Shown piece by piece: positions 52,037 to 62,734 of a DNA stretch of 64,000 bases. The notes under the pieces are model-generated. The model was not told the DNA's origin. It worked only from the letters and a program-made list of their open reading frames with translations, and did no database searches. The translations under genes and the position numbers were made by a program. The stretch's first letter is position 1. The number at the start of each line of letters is the position of its first letter. Source of the DNA: Chloropicon primus (lineage: Eukaryota; Chlorophyta; Chloropicophyceae; Chloropicales; Chloropicaceae); NCBI GenBank assembly GCA_023205875.1, contig CP060758.1:930001-994000 (forward strand), in the 5' to 3' direction.

Positions 52037-53557
52037 TTAGTCGGCCCAGGCAAACGACCTCGTTACGGCATCAAGATACTTGTCGTACTTGGCCCTCCTC
52101 TCGTCCTCCCCCATCGCCGGACTAAAGTCCTTCTGCCCTTGCATGAAATCGGGGTGGAAGATTTTCTCCTCGGTGAACATGCCCAGGAAGATTCCCGCGG
52201 CAAAGGCCGCTCCTATCGCGGTGCTCTCCACGTTGTCTGGCCTCGTGATCGGGATGCCGAGGATGTCAGACTGAAACTGGAGCAGGAAATCGTTGGAACT
52301 GGCTCCTCCGTCGACCCTAAGGGCCGTGAGTTTCTCCCCGTAGTCCTCCGCCATGGCATCGAGAACTCCCCTCGACTGGAAGGCCAAAGCCTCCAGGGTC
52401 GCCCTGGCGATGTGGGCCCTGGTCGTGTACTGGGTCAGTCCAATGAGCAGCCCGCGGGCATCCTCCCTCCAGTAGGGGGCCAGGAGTCCACTGAAGGCCG
52501 GGACGAAGACGACGCCACCAGTATCCTCGACGCTCTCTGCCAGCGCTTTCGTTTCCTTCGGATCATCTATGATGTTTATGCCGTCCCTGAGCCAGCTCAC
52601 GGACACTCCACCCGTAGCCACGGCGCCCTCCAGGGCGTATTGGGGCTCCTTGCCCTTCCCGAGCTGGAAGCACGCCGTGGTGAGCAGACCGTGCTTGGAC
52701 GGCACCAAGTTCTTCCCCGTGTTCATGAGCAAGAAGAGTCCGGTTCCGTAGGTGTTCTTCGCCTCCCCGGGCCTGCACCTCTGTCCAAGGGTGGCGGCCT
52801 GCTGGTCGCCGATGCACCCGCAGATGGGAGTGCCCTCCAGGCTGCCGCTGGCCACCTTGCCGTACAGCTCAGAGTTACTCACGATGGCGGGAAGGGTGCC
52901 GACGTCGATGTCGAACTTGGCCGCGACCTCCTCATCCCACTGCAGGGTCTCGAGATTCATCAGGAGGTACCTCGAGGCGTTCGTGATGTCAGAGACGTGC
53001 ACCCCGCCCTTCGCGCCCCCGGTCAAGTTGTAGAGCAGCCAGGAGTCCACCGTGCCGAACTTGCAAGTCTTCGCTTCCACTGCCTTGGCGACCGCAGGCA
53101 CGTTGTCTATGAGCCACCTTATCTTCACGGCGCTGAAGTAGGTGCTCAGAGGCAGGCCAGTGGACTTGCGGAACGCGTCCCTGTTCCCGCCGTTCTCCTC
53201 GAGAATTCTCTTGACAACACCCGTCGTCCTCAGGTCGTGCCAGACGAGGGCGTTGTGCAGGGCCTCCCCGGTCACGCTGTCCCAGGCTATCGTGGTCTCC
53301 CTCTGGTTCGTGATCCCTATCCCCTTGACAACGACGTTGGAGACGCCGTGCTTCTTCTTCGCCTCCTCGACGCAGATCGCCATGCACGACTCGACGCTCT
53401 GGAACAACTCCCAAGGGTCCTGCTCGGCCCAACCAGGGTGGGGGACGATGGACTTCACCTCGATCTGATGCGACGCGATGACCCGTGCGTGCTCATCATA
53501 CAACACGAAGCGGGTGGACTGCGTCCCCTGATCGATAGCGCCAACCAGCTCAAGCAT
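52037..53557 (-). CDS. glpK: Glycerol kinase
   Basis: 506 residues from the ATG at 53557, the usual family length. ATP:glycerol 3-phosphotransferase of the FGGY family, making glycerol-3-phosphate for lipid synthesis or glycolysis. Seen: the N-terminal phosphate loop GAIDQGTQSTRF, NQRETT, VWHDLRT, the second ATPase motif GGVSVSWLRDG, and the FGGY C-terminal signature LRVDGGASSNDFLLQFQSD. The frame stays open upstream to 53983, but that part overlaps COG6 on the other strand and has no family similarity, so the ATG beside the conserved start is chosen. No transit peptide is obvious. Shares a 168-bp divergent spacer with COG6. The eukaryotic symbol would be GK or GLI1. Confidence 0.95.
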   Translation of the reverse strand: MLELVGAIDQGTQSTRFVLYDEHARVIASHQIEVKSIVPHPGWAEQDPWELFQSVESCMAICVEEAKKKHGVSNVVVKGIGITNQRETTIAWDSVTGEALHNALVWHDLRTTGVVKRILEENGGNRDAFRKSTGLPLSTYFSAVKIRWLIDNVPAVAKAVEAKTCKFGTVDSWLLYNLTGGAKGGVHVSDITNASRYLLMNLETLQWDEEVAAKFDIDVGTLPAIVSNSELYGKVASGSLEGTPICGCIGDQQAATLGQRCRPGEAKNTYGTGLFLLMNTGKNLVPSKHGLLTTACFQLGKGKEPQYALEGAVATGGVSVSWLRDGINIIDDPKETKALAESVEDTGGVVFVPAFSGLLAPYWREDARGLLIGLTQYTTRAHIARATLEALAFQSRGVLDAMAEDYGEKLTALRVDGGASSNDFLLQFQSDILGIPITRPDNVESTAIGAAFAAGIFLGMFTEEKIFHPDFMQGQKDFSPAMGEDERRAKYDKYLDAVTRSFAWAD

Positions 53558-53725
53558 TCTCCTCTCCCCTCCTCGTCTCGGACTGCGAAAACCGTGGCGG
53601 TCTTCTTCCTCTCGTGCGCGACCCGAACGCGAAACCAGCTTCCCTCTGAAACCCAAAAACCTTTGGCTCTCTGCCTGCCAAGGGGACGAGGACGAGGACG
53701 CGGAGGAAACCAGGTCCTTGGAAGT

Positions 53726-55813
53726 ATGAGCGGCAGCGCGACGGTCCAAGGGACGGGGACGACGGGTCCGCCGTCGAAAGCTCAAACTGCTTCTACTTCT
53801 TCTTCTTCCCCTTCCCCAAGCAGACCGAAGCAATTTGGTGGGCTCGGAGGAGAGAACGCGGTGATCAAGAAGAGGGTGAAGAACTTGCTTTCGAAGACTT
53901 CCCCGTCTTCCAGGACGGAGGTCCTCGAGTCCCTCAAGGGTCTCGCCGCGACTTCCTCGACCGTGATCCACCCGAGTCGCCAAGTCGGCAAATCATTCCT
54001 CAAGCAGCAGCTGGCGAGGACCCCTGAGGTCTCCATCCTGGACTCCGTCCTGGCCAACTCGGCTGACCTTCTCTCGGACCTCGAGACGCTGGAGAGGGAC
54101 ATCTCCGCGATATACAGCCTGGCCGACGAGCTGGACGCCGCCCTCTTGTCCGCCCGCCTGTCCTCGAAGGCGATGCTGGCGGACCGCAGCAGGCTCCTGG
54201 AGAACCAGAGGAAGGCCAAGGACCAGGCTGAGGTGCTGGAGAGCTTCAACGTGCTCTTCAACGTGAGCGAGGAGCACCTCGCGGCGTTGGACAGGGCGTC
54301 CTCGAGCCCGCTGCAGGACGTCAAGTCGCCCCTCATCACGGTGTCCTTCTTCGAGGCCCTCGAGAGGGTCCAGGCGGTCCACGCGAACTGCAGGCTCTTG
54401 CTCCGGGGGAACCACAGGAGGGCGGGCCTGGCCCTCATGGACCGCATGTCGGGGCTGCAGGAGAAGGCCTACGAGTCCCTGTGCCGGTGGGTCCAGACGG
54501 GGATGAGCCTGAACGACGGAGGGGAGGGGGAGGGCGAGGGCGATGACAGCCTGCTGCACCGGGCGATCGCGGCCTTGCGGACGAGGCCCGTCCTCCTCAA
54601 GTACTGCGCGGAGGAGGTGGCCTCCGCGAGGCACAACAGCTTCTTCAGGAAGTTCTTGGACGCCCTGACGGCGCCCGCCATGGAGAGGGAGCGGATCTCG
54701 AGGCCCTCGTCGTACGTCTCCAAGGTGTTCGACTGGATCTCGGGCAACATGGACAAGGAGAGGAGGCTCTTCCACAGGCTCTTCTCCGAGAGCGGCTCCT
54801 CGGGGAACATCGCGTCCCTCCTGGACAGGGTCTTCGAGGGCGTCTGCAGGCCGCTGTCGACTAGAATCGAGCAGGTGCTTCAGGTGAACAACGCGACTAG
54901 GCAGCTCGACTTGTTTCAGATCTGCCTTACCCTCTCCACCTACTCTGGGCAGCTGCGGGAGGCCCTTGGGGAGGAGAGCGCTCTGGCAAAGACCACGAGG
55001 GAGTACTACGGGAAGGCCGTGGAGGCCTTCGAGGTGGAGATGACACAGAGGCAAAGCAAGAAGCTGTTGGCGTCCTCAGAGGCGTCCTTCGAGCAGGAGC
55101 TGAAGGTGCTGGCGGACCTTGGGTCGTTGTCCTCCAAGTCCCTGGATTCGGGGAAGGAAGGCGGAGACATCGGTGTCCTGGAGGCCGCTTTGAGCCGATG
55201 CGTGGGCCGACTGTGCGACTTTTGTGAGTCCATGGCGGACCACCAAGCGAGGAACCAGTCCAAGGGGGAGAAGGGCTTCTCCCTTGGGAAGATATCAAGC
55301 TCCGGCGGTGGCGCAGGTTCGGACTCCACCATTCTCCTCATCAACGCGTTGTTCCGGGTCTTGGGCACGCTGGAAAAGGAGGAGGGCGGCTTGCTGGGGG
55401 GAACGGGGGTCCGGGAAAGAGTCTCAGGCCTTCTTGAGGGACTGGTCTCGAGCTTCCAGCCCACTGGGCTGCGGGAGAGGTTGGAGAGGATCGGGATGTA
55501 TCAAGGAGAGAACGGCCAGTTTTCGGCGGAAATCTCTAGAGACCCCGACCTGTCCCTGGACATTCTGAGGACCCAGCTCGATGACATCCACAACTACCTG
55601 CTGGAGCTGCTCAGGGGGGAGAAGGACGACAAGCTGAAGCAGCTCGACCTGCTCGCCGCGCCAGAGGCGAGGTCCATGGCACAGAACAAGGTTCTCGTGT
55701 CCTTCTCGGATGCTTACGCGTGCATCTATTCTTCCATCGCCGCTCAGGGCAAAGCGGGTCACATCCAGCACTCCCCTGACTACATCAAGGACTTGGTCAA
55801 GACTCTCTGCTGA
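53726..55813 (+). CDS. COG6: Conserved oligomeric Golgi complex subunit 6
   Basis: 695 residues from the ATG at 53726; the frame is open further upstream only as antisense of glycerol kinase. COG6 belongs to lobe B of the COG tether for retrograde vesicles at the Golgi. Seen: the N-terminal segment KKRVKNLLSK, helical coiled region (residues ~90-190), then the family block with FFEALERVQAVH, LLRGNHRRAGLALMD and KAYESLCRWVQ. Helical to the end, with a C-terminal block DAYACIYSSI as in other COG6 proteins. Length fits the family (600-700). Intronless. Confidence 0.93.
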   Translation: MSGSATVQGTGTTGPPSKAQTASTSSSSPSPSRPKQFGGLGGENAVIKKRVKNLLSKTSPSSRTEVLESLKGLAATSSTVIHPSRQVGKSFLKQQLARTPEVSILDSVLANSADLLSDLETLERDISAIYSLADELDAALLSARLSSKAMLADRSRLLENQRKAKDQAEVLESFNVLFNVSEEHLAALDRASSSPLQDVKSPLITVSFFEALERVQAVHANCRLLLRGNHRRAGLALMDRMSGLQEKAYESLCRWVQTGMSLNDGGEGEGEGDDSLLHRAIAALRTRPVLLKYCAEEVASARHNSFFRKFLDALTAPAMERERISRPSSYVSKVFDWISGNMDKERRLFHRLFSESGSSGNIASLLDRVFEGVCRPLSTRIEQVLQVNNATRQLDLFQICLTLSTYSGQLREALGEESALAKTTREYYGKAVEAFEVEMTQRQSKKLLASSEASFEQELKVLADLGSLSSKSLDSGKEGGDIGVLEAALSRCVGRLCDFCESMADHQARNQSKGEKGFSLGKISSSGGGAGSDSTILLINALFRVLGTLEKEEGGLLGGTGVRERVSGLLEGLVSSFQPTGLRERLERIGMYQGENGQFSAEISRDPDLSLDILRTQLDDIHNYLLELLRGEKDDKLKQLDLLAAPEARSMAQNKVLVSFSDAYACIYSSIAAQGKAGHIQHSPDYIKDLVKTLC

Positions 55814-55840
55814 AGGGGACTAAGGTTTTAGGGGGAAAAT

Positions 55841-55846
55841 ACATAC

Positions 55847-55882
<36 letters not shown>
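55841..55882. repeat. ACAT/AT microsatellite
   Basis: ACAT tetranucleotide units followed by an AT run, in the 130-bp space between the convergent COG6 and MDR genes. AT-rich in a GC-rich setting, so it probably lies in the 3' ends of both transcripts. A smaller AT run sits at 52003-52014 between PI4K and glycerol kinase. Confidence 0.95.
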
Positions 55883-55883
<1 letters not shown>

Positions 55884-55943
55884 TATTGAAACGTGGCGTG
55901 TGCGTGGAGAAATTTTTTTTGCCCATTCTCGTCGTCGTCGTCC

Positions 55944-57168
55944 TCAATTCTCCTTGACCTGGATGACCACCTTTCCCGAGGTTTGGCCAGATTGGAAGAG
56001 GCTTTGCGTGGAGAAAACAAGTCAGGCCGCTTGCACAAAATGTCCCGTTCAAGCGATTCACTTTCACTCACCGTAACGCTCCTGGCAGCTCCTCAAAGTC
56101 AAACGTGTTTCCGACGAGAGGTGGCTTCAGGTTCATCTCATAGAGCTGGTCCAGCAAAGCTGCGAGCTGACCGACCTTGGAGAACATCCAGATCAAGTTG
56201 AACCCCATCACGCTCTTGTTCTGGGCGGGGAGCTCGAGGGGATCCACCTTGGGCCTCGTAAGATATTTGTAAGCGAGCTTAAGGCCCACCATGGGATTCA
56301 AGAGCGTCCAAACCTTGTCCCCCTGCGGAGTCATGTCCGCAGCCCCGTACACGACGTGCCTGCCTCCCGGCCCAAGGCAGTCGAAGGTCGGCTGAAAGTA
56401 CTTTCCAGCAACGGCATCCAGGGCAATGTCGAAGCTGGCGGCACCCAAGAACCTCAAGGAAGTTCTCAGCTGATCTTGGTACTCTGCAGGTGAGCTAGAG
56501 CGCACGATGACTTGCTCCTTGCTCATGTAGCCTGGAAACCGGTCCAGGACCACGTCAACTTTTGAGCTCGAGCCCACCGTACCTATGGCTTTGGCTCCCA
56601 AGGCTTTCAATATGGCCAGCGCCAAGAGGCCGCAGCCCCCCGCGCAGGAGTGAACGAGGACGACCTGCCCCGGCTTGACATTTCCCAGCTCCTTCAGTCC
56701 GTAGAAGCTTGTGAGCGCCTGGACGTTGAACGCAGCGCCTTGCTCGAAGGACCAGCTCTTGGGAATGTGCCGGAGTTGGTGTGCAGGCGCCAGGATCGAC
56801 GTGGAGTAGGCCCCGAATCGAACGACCCCGCTGACCCTGTCTCCTGGCTTGAAGGAACTCGCCTCCCTCTCGGCCCTCTCCCTGGCATCAGCGCACGCAA
56901 ACTCCACCGTCGTCTCTACGTCGGGCGAAGGCTTCGTCCCAACCGCCGCAACAACGCCGCTGAACTCGAGTCCAGGTACGAACTCCCCCTTTGGCGTAGC
57001 CGAATACAGCCCGAGGACTGAGAACACGTCGGCGAAGTTCAAACCGATGCACCTCACGTTGATGAGGACCTCGCCGTGCCCCGGCCTCTCCACCTGGCGC
57101 AAGCTCTTGAGCTGGAGGTTCTTCACACTGCCAGCCCTGAGAACCCAAGCCTTCCTCGTTCCATTCAT
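55944..57168 (-). CDS. MDR-family quinone oxidoreductase / VAT-1-like protein (2 exons)
   Basis: 384 residues: exon 1 57168-56072, intron 56071-56002 (70 bp, GTGAGT donor, CAAAG acceptor), exon 2 56001-55944. Splicing replaces an early stop with the expected family ending LFQSGQTSGKVVIQVKEN. Medium-chain dehydrogenase/reductase without zinc ligands: the start GHGEVLINVRCIGLNFADV, GLEFSGVV and nucleotide-binding VLVHSCAGGCGLLALAI. The C-terminal half, with VVYGAADMTPQGD and NPMVGLKLAY, is most like VAT-1 homologues (NADPH-dependent quinone reductase-like, membrane-associated). It is distantly related to the ER domains of the PKS, but that is family kinship only. Confidence 0.88.
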
Positions 57169-57694
57169 CTCGCAGCAGCGAGCTGCGCCTTGCTGCTGCT
57201 GGAGACTCCTGTCTTGGTTTTGATGGGACTCAAACACGAAGAGATGATGATGAAGCAGACTGGTGATGGTGAGAGAGATGAAAGAGATGAGACTTCCAAG
57301 TCCTGCCCAGTCGTCTCGTCCACAACAATGGAAAAGAGTGAATCGGAATCGGAGTCGGAATCCTCTCTTTGGCTGTCTTGGCTCTTCGGCTCGCGCTGTT
57401 GTCTCTGGGGGTCCGCGTCCCAAGGAAAGGATTTCAAGGATTTGAAACTGAACTGGCAGCAAGGCAAAGGTGAAGACGGCAGAAGGGAGAGGACCACCAC
57501 CGACCACCACAACGACGACGAGGAGGGGGGCAGAAGGGGGGAGGAGGACAATGACGGCCTGAGGGACGGTGGGTGCTCGTTGGAGAGTCGAGAGGTAGGG
57601 AGGGGAGGGGAGGTTTGTTGTGTTTGGGCATCGTCATCAACAACAACGTATCATCATCCCAAGGGAAGATTTGTTGTGTTTGTCCACCACGAAG
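57169..57694. promoter_or_regulatory. Divergent promoter spacer
   Basis: 526 bp between the MDR and kinesin-like genes. GAA/GGA-rich in places (57330-57370 and 57500-57550); open frames across it look like chance. No specific site can be named. Confidence 0.4.
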
Positions 57695-60293
57695 ATGTTG
57701 AGGAACAAGCCGGACTGGACGGAGAAGGGGAGCCGGGGGGTGGGGTTTCAGACGGTGGTTCACGTGAAGAGCGCGAGGGACAAGGACACAAAGCAGCTTG
57801 TGCTGTCGAGGAACGCCGTGTCCATTCTCAAGCCAGGGAGGGCGAGGGTGGAGCCTGAAGACGAGTTCGTGGTGGACGCCGTGTTCGGGCAGGAGACGAC
57901 GGCGTCGGACGTGGCGAGGAATGCGATCAAGCCGCTGGTGACGAAGCTGGTGGGCGGGGAGAACGTCTACGTCTTCCTCTTCGGGGCGGCGGAGACCAGC
58001 AAGACGGACCTGCTGGAGGGCGACGGGGAGAAGGGCGGCAGCAACCTGGTGGACCTCGCGGCGTCAGAGCTCTTCCGCGCCCTCAGCGCGAAGAACAAGG
58101 ACGTGATGGATTACCTCGCCACTGTTAGGGACCAGGGCCAGGGTTCGAGGAGTCACCAGTACGACTTCTTCGTGGAGTCCTCCTTCGCGGAGGTCTACAA
58201 CGAGAGGTGCAGGTGCCTCTTCTCGCCGGGGGGGAGGCCGGACGAGCTCTCCGTGGCAGAGGACGAGAACGAGGGGTACAGGCTGCAGGGCCAAGTGATG
58301 AAAACGTGCAGCGACGCGCAGGAGCTGTCGAGGGATTACGCCAAAGGGCTGTCCAACAGAGACAAGAGGATGACTGACATCGGAAACTCGGAAGAGAGGA
58401 CCTCCACGGTCTTCTCCATCTCGGTGGACCAGCTGGTCCCCCCTGCCTACCTTAGCCAAAGGAGGCAGCAGGGCGGCGCCTCCTCGTCCTCCTCGTCCTC
58501 CTCGGAAGCGGCGGCGGGGACCCAGAAGAAGCACCAAGTTCACTTGAAGTCGAAGCTCACTTTTGTCAACTTGCCTGGCACGGAGAGGCTCCTGATGGAC
58601 CCGGACGTCTTGAGGGCGAGGGAGGGGGTGAGCCTGAACAAGTCTCTGCTGACGTTTGCTCAGTGCTTGAGGAGGTTGGGATCGGGGGAGATGGACGCTG
58701 GCACGGACTTCCTTGCGGAGGAATCGACGCTCACCAAGCTCGTTCAAGACGGTTTGGGCGGGAATGCCAACTGCTTGATGATAGCGACGCTGAAGACGGA
58801 CTCTAGAAACGATTGGCAGCAAAACATTGCGACCATGAGGTACGTCAGCTTGGCGAGGAGGGTTCGCAACTTCCCTTGCTGCAACGATGATGCCACGAGG
58901 GCGCTCTTCAAGCGGCTGAGGAGCAGGCTGATCCACTTGAAGGACCAGAGGGAGAGTCTGTCAGACCACCTTAAGGACGTCCCAGCGTTCGGGGACGTCG
59001 AGGCTGGAGCGAATTACGCGGCCAAGTTGCACCAGATGGAGCGCCTCCTCCTTGAGGAAAAGGAGAGGTCTGCAGACGTCCTGGAGGAGTGCCACGCCCT
59101 CCAGTCTCGCCTGAATGACAGCGCCGAGAGGGACAAGGAGGTGTCCCTCGAGAAGGTCAATCTCCAGGAGGCCCTGATCAAGAGCGAGGAGGAGAGACTG
59201 GAGATCGCCAAGGCCCTGATTGACTTCCAGGTGGAACACAACCAGGGCATCGCCGAGGCCGAGAGAACCAAGTTTGACCTCGAGAAGCGCGTCCTGGAGC
59301 TGGAGACGCAGGTGGTGGAGCGGGAGGTGAAGGAGGGGGAGCACGAGAGGGCGCAGGGGGAGCTCAAGGACCAGGCCCACAAGCTGGAGGAGGAGAAGCA
59401 GAATTACCAGGCGGAGTCAGAAAAGCTCACGGACGAGCTGGAGCCGCTGAGGGAGAAGGTCAAGGCCCTGGAGGTCGAGAACGAGGACTTCAGGTCGAAA
59501 TCAGAGCTTTACGAGGCGGCCTTGGACGAGAACAGAAACCTTCGATCCGACAACTCCCAGAAGGACACGCAGGTGCAGGAGCTCCAGAGCGAGGCCTCGG
59601 ATCTCCGCAGGGAGTTGGACAGGCTCAGGAACGACCTTTCCCTGCTCAGGCTGGACAGGGACGGGGAGCAGGAGAGCCACGTCAAACAGCTCGAGGGTCT
59701 CTTCCAGGAGGTGAGCGAGCTGAACCGGTTCGTCCGCCTGTCGTACACCGATCCGGAGAGCGAGGTGGTGAAGGCCAGGGGAATCACCTCGCCGACCGCC
59801 CTCAGTGAAAAGTCCGAGGAGCTCTTGCAGGCCCTGGAGGACGTCCAGGTGAAGAGGCACAAGACCCTCCGCACGGAACTGGAATCCGTTCAGCAGAGGT
59901 ACGGCGACCTCTCGAGGCGGTTCCGGGCGCTTTACAGGGCGTACAGGGAGCTACGGTACAGGTTCGAGGAGGGGGAGGAGCTTGGCTCCTCCTCCACTGA
60001 CGCCGTTGCCGGTCAGGCGGAGGGCGGGCACGTGGTGATGCACGAGGACGACATCTGCAAGGGGGACGAGCCCCTGCCGCCCGGCGAGGCCCACCTCCGG
60101 AAGGAAATCTTGGAGGCCGAGGAGAAGATCATCAAGCTGGAGAGGAAGCTGAAGAGGCAGGAGATCATGCTGGAGAACACGGCGAGGGACCAGGACACGA
60201 GGTACGACGAGGTGGTGGAGGGCGCGAACTACAAGTCAGTCGCTCCCCCTCCCTCCCTGGGCCTGAGCGGCGTGCCCGCGAATCCCGCGGCGG

Positions 60294-60327
<34 letters not shown>

Positions 60328-60820
60328 CGAGGGGGACTCCCAGCTCGCCATGGAGAACCAGAGGCTGAAGAAGGAGATCGAGGCCCTCAAATCCCGGCCG
60401 CCGAACACGCCGGAGGACAGGGTCCGGCGAGAGAACGAGGTCTTGCACGCCCAGCTCCAAGAGTTGGAGGGGGCCGACAGGACGAGGGTCCAGCTGTCTA
60501 TGGACATCGTGAAGCTCAAGGCCGAGATCGACAAGCTGAGGCAGGGCGCCAACTTTGGAGCGAACGACCTGCAGCAGCAGCTCAAGGAGTTCACGATGCA
60601 GACCCAAGTCGAGCTGGAGACGGAGATCGCATCCCTGGAGTCCCGGTGCGCAATGGCGGAAGAGCAGCTCAACTCGACCAACCGGTACTGGGCCCAGGCC
60701 AGCCTGGCGTACCAGAAAGAGATCATGAGGCTCCGCACCGTCGTGGGCAGGTACGACCCGGACTCTCTGAACGGCGACCTCAACAGTGCGATGGGTCTCG
60801 CCGGTCTCCCGTCCCATTAA
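57695..60820 (+). CDS. Kinesin-like protein with degenerate motor head and long coiled coil
   Basis: 1041 residues from the ATG at 57695. Residues ~10-395 follow the kinesin motor layout (VDAVFGQETTASDVARN, EVYNERCRCLF, VSLNKSLLTFAQCLRRLG, MRYVSLARRVRN), but the nucleotide motifs are eroded: the P-loop is GAAETSKT rather than GQTGSGKT, switch I lacks SSRSH (IGNSEERTSTVFSI) and switch II reads FVNLPGTER with Asn for Asp. Residues ~400-830 are a near-continuous coiled coil; a run of ten Gln follows (~868-877), then more coiled coil. A poly-Ser patch interrupts the head near residue 265. Likely a microtubule- or centriole/axoneme-associated structural protein without motility; the subfamily is not assigned. 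Confidence 0.8.
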
Positions 60821-61187
60821 ATGACTTGCATTCGTTGTAGTACAAGTGAGGCGTGACGACGTAACGTCCAGACCTTCCACCATTGCATTCCCCTCGTGGA
60901 CGTCTTGGATCTCATTTTTCAAGGAAGGAACGAGAGGCTGGCGACTGCGGAGACCGGGGGAGAGGGAGATCGGATCGAGTCGAGCGACGGCCGGCCACCG
61001 ACGACACGGCGACAGACGAGCGCGACGACGGGGAGGGTCGGTTTTAGGGAGGGGAGCGAGAGGAGTTGTTCCGTTACTTAACTCGCCCGGCGGCGCGTGT
61101 CCCCGAGGTAACGGCGCGCTCTTGCGGCAAGAACGTATCGATCGACAGCGAGAGGCACAGGGGTAGGCGCGCGAAAGGAAAGATAAG
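60821..61187. promoter_or_regulatory. Intergenic spacer, kinesin-like to SAL1-like
   Basis: 367 bp between two plus-strand genes. It contains GATCG/TCGAG cores (60970-60985 and 61135-61145). No gene or clear poly(A) signal seen. Confidence 0.4.
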
Positions 61188-62381
61188 ATGGTGAACCAGA
61201 CGCAGGTGAGGCTGAGGAAGAAGGGGACGGCGTCGATGGCTGTGGCGTCGAAGAATGCGACGAGAGGCTTCGCGGGGGGGAGGTACGAGGCGGACCTGAG
61301 GGTCGCGTGCGAGGCGGTGCGTCTCGCGAGCAAGCTCTGCCGGGCGAGCCAGCTCCAGCTCAAGGAGAACGAGAACACGAACCAGACCAAGGCCGACAAG
61401 CTGAGCTCGCCCGTGACGGTGGCGGACCTCGGGGCCCAGGCGATCGTGTCGTGGGCCCTGCAGAACCTCGAGGGGGAGGCCAGGACGGCGGCGCGGGGGG
61501 ACTCGTTCTCCCTGGTGGCGGAGGAGGACTCTGACTTCCTGCGCAGCGAGGAGGGGAGCGACCTCAGGAGGAGGGTGGTGGACCTGGTGAACACGACGCT
61601 GGCGAGCACGGACCTGCCGGCTCTGACGGAGCAGGAGGTCCTCAGCGCGATCGACGAGGGGAGGAGCGAGGGGGGGAGCGACAGGAGGCACTGGGTTCTG
61701 GACCCGATCGATGGCACGCGGGGCTTTGTGGGCAACAGGCAGTACGCCATCGCCCTAGCCTTGCTGGACGACGGCGAGCCCGTGCTCGGGGTTCTGGGCT
61801 GCCCAAACCTCTCCCTGGAGACGGAGGACCTCGACGCTAGGAGCGCCAGGGGGTCCTCCCCCTCCTCCTCCAGCTCCGAGGCGGCGGAGGACCAGAGCGG
61901 GTACCTCTTCCTCGCCGAGAAGGAGCGGGGCGCCTTCGCGGTCGGGATCTCCTCCAGCGAGGACGAGAACCCGGCCGTGCAGAGGATCAAAGTCGACGAG
62001 GTTGCGGCGGAGGAAGCCGTTTACATGGAGTCGGTCGAGTCCAAGCACAGCGACCACGCCTTTGCGAGAAGGGTCGCGGAGAACTCTGGAATCACGGCGC
62101 AGTCCCTCAAGCTGGACTCCCAGGTCAAGTACGGGGTGATCGCCAGCGGCAAAGCCTCGGCCTTCATGAGGTTCCCCGACCTGGACTACAAGGAGTGGAT
62201 CTGGGACCACGCCGCGGGCGCCATCATCATGGAGGAGGCCGGGGGCGTGGTTACCGACGCGGCGGGAAAGAAGCTGGACTTCAGCAAGGGCAGGACCCTG
62301 AACAACGGCAACGGTATCGTGGCCGCCCCCCCAAAGCTCCACAAGAAGCTCATAGACTCCATCAGGGCCCTGAAGAACTAG
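61188..62381 (+). CDS. SAL1: 3'(2'),5'-bisphosphate nucleotidase, SAL1/HAL2-like
   Basis: 397 residues from the ATG at 61188. Li-sensitive, Mg-dependent phosphatase family that turns the sulfate-assimilation by-product PAP into AMP. Metal-site motifs present in order: SSPVTVADLGAQ, VAEEDSDF, WVLDPIDGTRGF and, near the C-terminus, WIWDHAAGAIIMEEAGG. Length fits SAL1 (~350 plus ~30). The first ~30 residues are basic and Ser/Ala-rich, compatible with an organelle transit peptide as in plant SAL1. A poly-Ser insert lies near residue 225. Inositol polyphosphate phosphatase activity is a known side reaction of the family. Confidence 0.92.
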   Translation: MVNQTQVRLRKKGTASMAVASKNATRGFAGGRYEADLRVACEAVRLASKLCRASQLQLKENENTNQTKADKLSSPVTVADLGAQAIVSWALQNLEGEARTAARGDSFSLVAEEDSDFLRSEEGSDLRRRVVDLVNTTLASTDLPALTEQEVLSAIDEGRSEGGSDRRHWVLDPIDGTRGFVGNRQYAIALALLDDGEPVLGVLGCPNLSLETEDLDARSARGSSPSSSSSEAAEDQSGYLFLAEKERGAFAVGISSSEDENPAVQRIKVDEVAAEEAVYMESVESKHSDHAFARRVAENSGITAQSLKLDSQVKYGVIASGKASAFMRFPDLDYKEWIWDHAAGAIIMEEAGGVVTDAAGKKLDFSKGRTLNNGNGIVAAPPKLHKKLIDSIRALKN

Positions 62382-62734
62382 AGATACACCTTATGGATCC
62401 ATTATTCTGGATTGATGCCTCACCGTTTGTAAAATTACTGCTTGCAAAATTCCAGTTATTACTTTTGTCTCTCCTGAACACCCCACCCCCCAAAGAGAGT
62501 GAGGGACAAGAGGGGACCGCCAAAAGAGGTCGCGTTGCAGGAAACTTGCGCGGGGCTCCTCCTCCTGCTGTCTTTGCCGCCCTGATCCGGGTTTCGGTCC
62601 GACGAAAAAGACGCCACCTTGGAGGACGAGCTCAACCGCTTGGCACCACCAACGATGCTGGTGGAGGTGTGCAGCAGTGGAGGGGAGGGAGCAGGCAGGT
62701 CGAGAGGATAGAGAATGCGACGACGACCGAGGTG
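62382..62734. promoter_or_regulatory. Intergenic spacer with possible poly(A) signal
   Basis: 353 bp after SAL1. TGTAA at 62428-62432, 47 bp after the stop, is a possible chlorophyte-type poly(A) signal. The frame of the next gene is open back into this spacer, with an in-frame ATG at 62394, but the extra sequence has no recognisable content. Confidence 0.4.

Noticed and set aside
52139-53725. N-terminal extension of COG6 by over 500 codons
   Set aside because: It is the antisense of glycerol kinase; the COG6 similarity begins after the ATG at 53726.
53558-53983. N-terminal extension of glycerol kinase by 142 codons
   Set aside because: It overlaps the conserved start of COG6 on the other strand, is low-complexity, and the ATG at 53557 sits directly before the conserved kinase N-terminus.
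56068-56073. Early stop that would truncate the MDR protein by ~18 residues
   Set aside because: A GTGAGT donor lies exactly there and a good acceptor 70 bp on restores the conserved family C-terminus.
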